Assembly: GCA_004357415.1 (NCBI GenBank)
Contig: SMVY01000066.1
Coordinates: 1-5,245 of the forward strand
DNA from: Gemmatimonadota bacterium
GTDB taxonomy: Bacteria > Gemmatimonadota > Gemmatimonadetes > Gemmatimonadales > GWC2-71-9
Direction of reading: 5' to 3'
DNA: 5,245 nt
In this document: piece after piece, positions 1 through 3,878 of the stretch
Position numbering within the stretch: position 1 is the stretch's first letter
How the letters are laid out: every line of letters begins with the position of its first letter
Program-made: the position numbers and the translations under genes
The notes under the pieces: generated by a model
What the model saw: the letters and a program-made list of their open reading frames with translations, nothing else
Told to the model about the DNA's origin: nothing
Database searches by the model: none

Positions 1-501
1 CCGGATTTCGCCGCCGATGCTGAACCGCGAGGAGAAGAAGTACTCGCCGCCGGCGACGGCGTTCAGCAGACGGTCGGTCCGCTTTTCGGTCGACACGAAG
101 CTGGTGCCCTGCCCGCCAGAGGACCGGTCTTCAGCCTTGTTCCAGCCAAACCCGATGCCGCCGCCGAGGTAGATCCTCAGGGCGTCCTTGACGGGGAACA
201 GATAGTGAGCCGCCAGCCCCAGGGTCAAGCGCCGGAAGTGGGAATTCGAGGTGAAGGTCGGCGAAGTGAACTTGAGAGACGCTCGCAGGTAGCCGACCCA
301 CGGCTGCAGCCGGAATCGCTTGCCGATCATTATGGGCACCAGGAGGTTGGCCGTGGTTCCGCCGGGGCTGCCGATCAGCTCGAGCGGGGATTCCCCTACG
401 TCGATGCCGAGTCCCAGTCCGGGAACCACCTTGGTGCCCTGGGCCAGAAGGCCACTGGCCATGAGTGAACCAAGGAGGACGAGAGTAAGCGCTCGACGCA
501 T
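1..501 (-). CDS. Outer-membrane beta-barrel protein, N-terminal part (cut by window edge)
   Basis: The reading frame is open from an ATG at 501 down to the window edge, giving 167 residues of a longer protein. It begins with a Sec signal peptide: MRR, then a hydrophobic stretch (about residues 4-19) and a likely cleavage after Ala20 (LLA|QG). The mature part alternates polar and hydrophobic residues with aromatic strand ends, for example LLVPIMIGKRF (53-63), LTLGLAAHYLF (91-101), IYLGGGIGFGW (110-120) and the strand pair around AGGEYFFSSRF (about 149-159). This is the pattern of a small OmpA/OmpW-like barrel of the outer membrane; no ligand can be inferred. The start is supported by GGAG seven bases upstream (509-512). 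A 101-base gap separates it from the 52-residue gene, so it may have its own promoter. The barrel class is fairly sure; the exact family is not. Confidence 0.85.
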   Translation of the reverse strand, partial: MRRALTLVLLGSLMASGLLAQGTKVVPGLGLGIDVGESPLELIGSPGGTTANLLVPIMIGKRFRLQPWVGYLRASLKFTSPTFTSNSHFRRLTLGLAAHYLFPVKDALRIYLGGGIGFGWNKAEDRSSGGQGTSFVSTEKRTDRLLNAVAGGEYFFSSRFSIGGEIR

Positions 502-508
502 GTGACGA

Positions 509-512
509 CTCC
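509..512 (-). promoter_or_regulatory. Shine-Dalgarno site for the beta-barrel gene
   Basis: On the minus strand the bases read GGAG, seven bases before the ATG at 501. This fixes the start ahead of the signal peptide; the next in-frame ATG, at residue 14, would destroy the signal sequence. Confidence 0.6.
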
Positions 513-553
513 GGTCGAAGGGCTGGAGAGAACTGCGGGCCAACGGCACGAGC

Positions 554-559
554 ATGATA
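554..559 (-). promoter_or_regulatory. Possible -10 element upstream of the barrel gene
   Basis: The minus strand reads TATCAT, five of six bases matching the sigma70 -10 consensus, 52 bases upstream of the ATG at 501. It sits between short inverted arms (GAGC...GCTC, 550-563). I see no convincing -35 at the right spacing, so this is a weak candidate. Another promoter or read-through from the upstream genes is equally possible. Confidence 0.2.
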
Positions 560-573
560 GCTCGCCAGCGTTA

Positions 574-601
574 CCTGGCCGTGACTGGAGCCGGAGCCAG
601 G
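574..601 (-). terminator. Weak hairpin just after the 52-residue membrane gene
   Basis: The minus strand has CCTGGC (596-601) and GCCAGG (574-579), a six-base inverted repeat around a 16-base loop, starting one base after the TGA at 603-605. There is no T tract after it, so it is not a canonical intrinsic terminator. It might separate the upstream genes from the barrel gene or be chance in GC-rich DNA. Confidence 0.2.
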
Positions 602-602
602 A

Positions 603-761
603 TCAGGACGGCGTCTGCGACCGGCCGTTGAGCGGCCCAGGGCCTACGCGGTCCGAGCGGATCCAGTCGAGCACGTATCCGGCGAGAAGCGTGCTAGCGG
701 CGACGAGCACGCCGACGAGGACGAAGTAGGGACCGGCGGATTCGATGAAAGAGAGGGACAT
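603..761 (-). CDS. Single-helix membrane miniprotein (52 aa), unknown function
   Basis: An ATG at 761 opens a 52-codon frame ending in TGA at 603-605. The protein starts MSLSFIESAGPY, has one hydrophobic segment (about residues 11-31, FVLVGVLVAASTLLAGY) and ends in a short polar tail containing DWIRSDR. By the positive-inside rule the tail is probably cytoplasmic. It is the only frame with a protein-like pattern in this stretch, and it is co-directional with its neighbours. No clear Shine-Dalgarno precedes it: the 12 bases before the ATG are mostly pyrimidines and abut the 9-bp repeat arm that ends at 774. I do not recognise a family. A small membrane-anchored accessory subunit is one possibility but nothing in the sequence specifies it. 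The main doubt is whether so short a frame is really translated. Confidence 0.55.
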   Translation of the reverse strand: MSLSFIESAGPYFVLVGVLVAASTLLAGYVLDWIRSDRVGPGPLNGRSQTPS

Positions 762-773
762 GGGAGAGGAAGG

Positions 774-940
774 GGGCTAAGAGGGCTAAGAGGGCTAAGA
801 GGGAAAAGAGGGCTAAGGGATTGAGTATGCTATCGGCTATGGGGTATCAGCTGTGCTTGAAGTTATGGCTTCCCGACGACTGTGTCCACCGGCTGCTCGT
901 TTTCCGTTTTAGCCCTCTTAGCCCTCTTAGCCCTCTTAGC
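774..940. repeat. Inverted pair of 9-bp tandem repeat arms, element A
   Basis: The left arm (774-818) is five 9-base units of GGGCTAAGA, with the fourth degenerate (GGGAAAAGA) and the fifth ending in G. The right arm (909-940) carries about three and a half units of the complement (TCTTAGCCC). Between them is an 89-base unique core of visibly lower GC than the flanking genes. On the coding strand the element starts 4 bases after the stop of the 67-residue gene and ends 12 bases before the ATG of the 52-residue gene. An mRNA crossing it could form a long stem of more than 30 pairs. No transposase, spacers or T-tract terminator are present. Confidence 0.85.
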
Positions 941-944
941 TCCA

Positions 945-1148
945 TCATTCATCACCGCCCCGCCGCCTCGCGGCCCTGCTGCCCCGCCTCTCGATGACCC
1001 TGACCGTGACGGCGGCCAGCAGAGAGGCGATCGCTAGCCACCCAATGATGCGACCCATTTCGGGTCGGCCCAGCGACAGGTCCAACACCAGCGAGGCGAT
1101 CACCAGTACCAGTCCGGTGGACGACAGGGCCAGCTTTAGGCGGTTCAC
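945..1148 (-). CDS. Two-helix membrane miniprotein (67 aa), unknown function
   Basis: The gene starts with GTG at 1148 and ends with TGA at 945-947. The GTG overlaps the TGA of the enoyl-CoA hydratase by four bases (GTGA), which makes translational coupling likely and supports the non-ATG start. There are two predicted helices: residues about 4-26 (LKLALSSTGLVLVIASLVLDL) and about 31-52 (MGRIIGWLAIASLLAAVTVRV). They are joined by a short loop (SLGRPE) and followed by a very basic tail (ERRGSRAARRRGGDE). Charge distribution suggests both ends lie in the cytoplasm. It resembles no family I can name. The coupling suggests co-expression with the hydratase, but a functional link to acyl-CoA metabolism is only inference. 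Repeat element A begins directly after its stop. Confidence 0.72.
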   Translation of the reverse strand: MNRLKLALSSTGLVLVIASLVLDLSLGRPEMGRIIGWLAIASLLAAVTVRVIERRGSRAARRRGGDE

Positions 1149-1915
1149 TTCTTGTCGAGAAAGGCTGTGATGGCGGTGCGGAAGTCGGGGGTGGTTCGGG
1201 CGGTGGCGTTGACCCGGGCGCCGAGCCGTATCCCTTCTTCGAACGGCATGCCGTCCAACTGGTAGAACTGCCGCTTGGTGAGCGCCAGCGCCGAAGCGCT
1301 GGTGGCGGTTAAGCGACCGAGGAGGGCGACGACTTCATCTTGATAGCCGTCGTCGGCCATGACGCGCGACACCAGCCCTATCCGGTACGCTTCCGCGGCC
1401 GCCACCACGCGCCCGGTGGCCACCAGGTCGAAGGCGATCTTCTCGCCCACCAGGCGGCGCAGCAGGGTCATGACCATGGCGGGCACGAAGCCGCGCTGGA
1501 TTTCGGGGTAGCCGTAAGAACCGCTCTCGGGCGCCAGCACCAGATCGCACGCGGTGGCCAGTCCCAGCCCGCCCGCCAGGGTGCGTCCGTGGGTCACGGC
1601 GACAACAACTTTAGGCAGCTCGCGCACAGCCAGGAACAACGAGCCGAAGTGCAGGGCGGCCCGTTCGTTTTCGTCGGTCGTCTTGTCCGCCGACGCCAGC
1701 AGCTCACGGAGATCGAGCCCGGCACAGAAATCCTTCCCCGCTCCGCGGATGGCCACCACGCGGACGTCGGCATCGAGGTCGGCTCTTTCGATGGCCGTGT
1801 GCAGCAGCGCGATGGTCGCCTGGTCGAGGGCGTTGCGCTTGTCGGGCCGGTTCAGCGTCAGCGTGAGGAGGCCGTTCTCGAGGCGGGATAGGAGAGTTGC
1901 TGGAGTGTCGGTCAT
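1145..1915 (-). CDS. Enoyl-CoA hydratase/isomerase (crotonase fold), LiuC/AtuE-like
   Basis: This 256-residue protein has the usual crotonase length. It shows NRPDKRNAL (22-30), the first oxyanion-hole segment KDFCAGLDL (61-69), the second HGRTLAGGLGLATACD (109-124), GYPEIQRGFVPA (135-146), and the A-x-E-A-x-x-x-GLV segment (172-182). Glu138 matches the second catalytic Glu of mitochondrial enoyl-CoA hydratase (Glu164), but the first (Glu144) is replaced by Gly118. As I recall, bacterial methylglutaconyl-CoA hydratases (LiuC, AtuE) share that Gly. A role in hydrating a branched unsaturated acyl-CoA in the cytoplasm is therefore likely, matching the AtuA neighbours; the exact substrate is unknown. 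The ATG at 1915 is chosen because family homology begins there. The frame stays open to 2137, but that extension runs through repeat element B and the neighbouring gene in another frame. No clear Shine-Dalgarno is seen. It ends in a GTGA overlap with the membrane protein. Confidence 0.92.
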   Translation of the reverse strand: MTDTPATLLSRLENGLLTLTLNRPDKRNALDQATIALLHTAIERADLDADVRVVAIRGAGKDFCAGLDLRELLASADKTTDENERAALHFGSLFLAVRELPKVVVAVTHGRTLAGGLGLATACDLVLAPESGSYGYPEIQRGFVPAMVMTLLRRLVGEKIAFDLVATGRVVAAAEAYRIGLVSRVMADDGYQDEVVALLGRLTATSASALALTKRQFYQLDGMPFEEGIRLGARVNATARTTPDFRTAITAFLDKK

Positions 1916-1924
1916 GGCGTTTCG

Positions 1925-2027
1925 AGTGCGCAGGTCGCAGATCGCAGTGCGCAGGTGGCTATTTCTTGGGTTTAGTTCGGCGGAGGCCGGGGGTGGCCTG
2001 CGACCTGCGCACTGCGACCTGCGCACT
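1925..2027. repeat. Inverted pair of 7-bp tandem repeat arms, element B
   Basis: The left arm (1925-1959) is five 7-base units: AGTGCGC, AGGTCGC, AGATCGC, AGTGCGC, AGGTGGC. The right arm (1997-2027) is the complement in order: a partial CCT, then GCGACCT, GCGCACT, GCGACCT, GCGCACT. Units alternate between two 7-mers, so the effective period is 14. The 37-base core (1960-1996) holds the stop codon and last codons of the AtuA-like small gene. The right arm lies wholly inside that gene and encodes its residues 125-134. The left arm ends 9 bases before the hydratase ATG. Confidence 0.85.
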
Positions 2028-2399
2028 CCTCTTGGCCTTCCGCGCCACTCCAACCGGCACGGGAATTTCCATCCGCAACATGGCGGTGGAGTACACCTTC
2101 CCCTGGGCGTCGGTCTTGAGGGAGATGGTGCCACCACCGTCGAGGGCGCCGTGCAACAGGAAGTTGAGCGCGTTCAGGTTGGGAAGTTCGAACCGCTCGA
2201 CCCCCGACACCATCCCCCGGAAGTGTTTCCGCACCCGGGCCACGGTCACCCCCTTGACCAGGGCGTCGTAGTACTCCGGCTCCAGCGCGATGAGGCCCAC
2301 GTTGGCGGTGTCGCCCTTGTCGCCGGAGCGGGCGTGGGCGAGGTAGCGTAACTGGACCGGGACCGTCTTGGGCGAACGTGCAGTTCGTTTGGGCACCAT
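1959..2399 (-). CDS. AtuA-like C-terminal (ferredoxin-fold type) domain protein, stand-alone
   Basis: The protein has 146 residues. Residues about 17-115 match the small domain found at the C-terminus of many AtuA-family proteins, or alone beside them: LRYLAHARSGDKGDTANVGL (17-36) is its hallmark. It is followed by HFRG (59-62), RFELPNLNALNFLLHGALDGG (69-89) and the closing strand MLRMEIPVP (107-115). Its partner is presumably the AtuA protein just upstream. The biochemical role of this domain is not established to my knowledge. The ATG at 2399 is preferred over an upstream in-frame one at 2486 because GAGGA lies five bases before it and the longer version would translate repeat element C. 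After the domain, residues 125-134 are encoded by a repeat arm, and the final basic tail (TPGLRRTKPKK) by the repeat core, so the tail looks acquired. Confidence 0.88.
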   Translation of the reverse strand: MVPKRTARSPKTVPVQLRYLAHARSGDKGDTANVGLIALEPEYYDALVKGVTVARVRKHFRGMVSGVERFELPNLNALNFLLHGALDGGGTISLKTDAQGKVYSTAMLRMEIPVPVGVARKAKRSAQVAVRRSQATPGLRRTKPKK

Positions 2400-2404
2400 T
2401 TGTT

Positions 2405-2409
2405 TCCTC
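2405..2409 (-). promoter_or_regulatory. Shine-Dalgarno site deciding the AtuA-like small gene start
   Basis: The minus strand reads GAGGA five bases before the ATG at 2399. It selects this start over the in-frame ATG at 2486. The site lies just outside the downstream arm of repeat element C, so a hairpin formed by that element would end right next to the ribosome-binding site. Confidence 0.7.
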
Positions 2410-2412
2410 GTT

Positions 2413-2504
2413 GGGGCGTAGGGCGTGGGGCGTGGGGCGCCGGTTTCCGCTCCGGATAGCGGCATCCTCTGGTTCCTACGCCCCACGTCCCACGCCCCAC
2501 GCCC
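2413..2504. repeat. Inverted pair of 7-bp tandem repeat arms, element C
   Basis: The left arm (2413-2440) has units GGGGCGT, AGGGCGT, GGGGCGT and GGGGCGC. The right arm (2475-2504) has CCT, then ACGCCCC, ACGTCCC, ACGCCCC and ACGCCC, the near-exact complement. A 34-base core (2441-2474) contains a small nested inverted repeat (CCGCT/AGCGG). The right arm touches the AtuA stop codon (2505-2507) with no spacer, and the left arm ends 13 bases before the next ATG, so the element fills almost the whole 105-base gap. It would form a very GC-rich hairpin in the mRNA. Confidence 0.85.
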
Positions 2505-3878
2505 TCAAGTATCCATCCATTCGACCCTCACATGCGGTTCAATTTCCGTCCGGTCGATGAGCGCCGGCCAGTAGGCGACGATTTCCTGGACCGCCGGGCG
2601 GCCACCGGCAAATCCGGTCACGCTGGGCGGGCCGGTCAGCACCAACGGGGCGATCTCGCGGGTGAACCGCTCGACCGGCGCCCGTTCGGTGGCGCGAACG
2701 CCGATACGCAATTCCACTTCGGCGATGTCGGGGTCGGGATCCCCGGCCAGCTTTCCGTGCGTGGCGTCCACTCCCACGTACTCGGTCAGGATCTGCTCGA
2801 ACTCCAGTCCCAGGTCCTTGAGCCTCCGCCGCAACACTTTGTCGGCCGCCTGAGCCTTGGCGTAGGCGTCGGGCCAGGAGTACACCAGGCTGCCGATGGC
2901 CTTGTAACCGTAGAAATAGGCGATCGACACCTTGAGCATGTCGGTACGCGGCCCGCCGGTGACCCCCGAAACGCGTACCCGATTGCGCCCAGCCTTCTCC
3001 AGCTGAATGGTGGTGAAGTCGGCCACGCCGTCGGGGGTGATATAGTTGTGCGGGTCGCCCATCTCGTACACCAGCTGTTCGGTGACCGACTGGCACGACA
3101 CCACCCCGCCGGTGCCCGGGTGCTTGGTGATGACGAAAGTCCCGTCGGCGTCAGCCTCAACGATGGGAAATCCGGGGTCGGCCAGGCCCTTCACCGAACG
3201 CCAGTGGTACAGCAGGTTGCCGCCCGAAGCCTGGGCGCCGCACTCGATGATATGGCCGGCAACCGTTCCGGCGGCAACTTTGTCCCAATCGTCCACGTCC
3301 CAGCCGAATTCGTGAAACATCGGCGCCAGTGTCAGACCGGTGTCGGTCACCCGGCCGGTGATGACGACATCCGCTCCCCCGGCCAGCGCCTCGACCATCG
3401 GTTGCATGCCGAGGTAGGCGTTGGCGGACACGATCGCGGGGCGCACATCGCTCAGGGGGCGGCCGGTGTCTAGGTTGGTCAGAGCATGGCCCGCGGCAAG
3501 GAGCTCGTCGAGCCGGTCGAGGATGTCATCGCCGGTTACCAGCCCGATCCGAACCGACCGGCCCAGCGACAGCCCCCGTGCCACGGCCACCACCGCGTCG
3601 GCACAGCCGCGGGGATTCACCCCACCGGCGTTGGAGACGACCTTGAAGCCCTTGGCCACCACCTCGGGAAGCAGCCGCTCCATCAGGGTCACGAAATCAC
3701 GGGCGTAGCCGCGTGACGGATCGCGCGACTTCTGTTTCTGCATGATGGACATGGTGACCTCAGCCAGGTAGTCCATCATCAGGTAGTCGATGGGGCCGCC
3801 CTGGGCCTGCCGCATGGGCGCCTCCAGCCAATCGCCCCAGAATCCCTGCCCCGAGCCGATCCGAATCGTCTGTGTCAT
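2505..3878 (-). CDS. AtuA family protein (acyclic terpene utilization, formerly DUF1446)
   Basis: The 457-residue protein matches the AtuA family along its length: GSGQGFWGD (8-16), DYLMMDYLAEVTM (31-43), DPSRGYARDF (53-62), SNAGGVNPRGCA (82-93), VTGDD (114-118), ANAYLGMQP (152-160), GADVVITGRVTD (168-179), HIIECGAQASGGN (209-221) and DPHNYITPDGVADF (275-288). AtuA is required for citronellol/geraniol use in Pseudomonas and relatives sit in acyl-CoA catabolic clusters, but its reaction is not known. Here the small C-terminal domain is encoded separately, in the next gene. The start at 3878 overlaps the upstream TGA (ATGA), which favours translational coupling; family homology also begins there. 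A longer in-frame version starting at 4136 would only read the upstream gene out of frame. No membrane segment or signal peptide is seen, so it is cytoplasmic. The stop touches repeat element C. Confidence 0.93.
   Translation of the reverse strand: MTQTIRIGSGQGFWGDWLEAPMRQAQGGPIDYLMMDYLAEVTMSIMQKQKSRDPSRGYARDFVTLMERLLPEVVAKGFKVVSNAGGVNPRGCADAVVAVARGLSLGRSVRIGLVTGDDILDRLDELLAAGHALTNLDTGRPLSDVRPAIVSANAYLGMQPMVEALAGGADVVITGRVTDTGLTLAPMFHEFGWDVDDWDKVAAGTVAGHIIECGAQASGGNLLYHWRSVKGLADPGFPIVEADADGTFVITKHPGTGGVVSCQSVTEQLVYEMGDPHNYITPDGVADFTTIQLEKAGRNRVRVSGVTGGPRTDMLKVSIAYFYGYKAIGSLVYSWPDAYAKAQAADKVLRRRLKDLGLEFEQILTEYVGVDATHGKLAGDPDPDIAEVELRIGVRATERAPVERFTREIAPLVLTGPPSVTGFAGGRPAVQEIVAYWPALIDRTEIEPHVRVEWMDT

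Noticed and set aside
502..729. Plus-strand frames across the 5' part of the barrel gene and the following gap
   Set aside because: They oppose the signal-peptide-bearing barrel gene and the 52-residue membrane gene, and their products are low-complexity without domain features.
774..940. CRISPR array
   Set aside because: Units are 9 bases in direct tandem without spacers, the arms are inverted to each other, and no cas gene is present.
1916..2137. Upstream extension of the hydratase reading frame to a start at 2137
   Set aside because: The extra 74 residues are translated from repeat element B and from the neighbouring gene in another frame, with low-complexity Arg/Pro content. Family homology starts at the ATG at 1915.
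2372..2389. Short inverted repeat CGAAC/GTTCG near the start of the AtuA-like small gene
   Set aside because: It lies inside coding sequence with five-base arms and is compatible with chance in GC-rich DNA.
2400..2486. Upstream extension of the AtuA-like small gene to 2486
   Set aside because: The added 29 residues come from repeat element C, and a good Shine-Dalgarno sits directly before the internal ATG at 2399.
2413..2504. Intrinsic (rho-independent) terminator after AtuA
   Set aside because: The hairpin is strong but has no T tract on the transcribed side, and it is followed directly by a Shine-Dalgarno and a functionally linked gene. Read-through is more likely.
2532..3473. Long plus-strand open frame opposite AtuA
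   Set aside because: It is antisense to a well-supported family member, rich in His/Gly/Arg as expected from reversed GC-rich codons, and shows no recognisable domain. The same holds for the plus-strand frames at 1340-2351 and 3872-4999.
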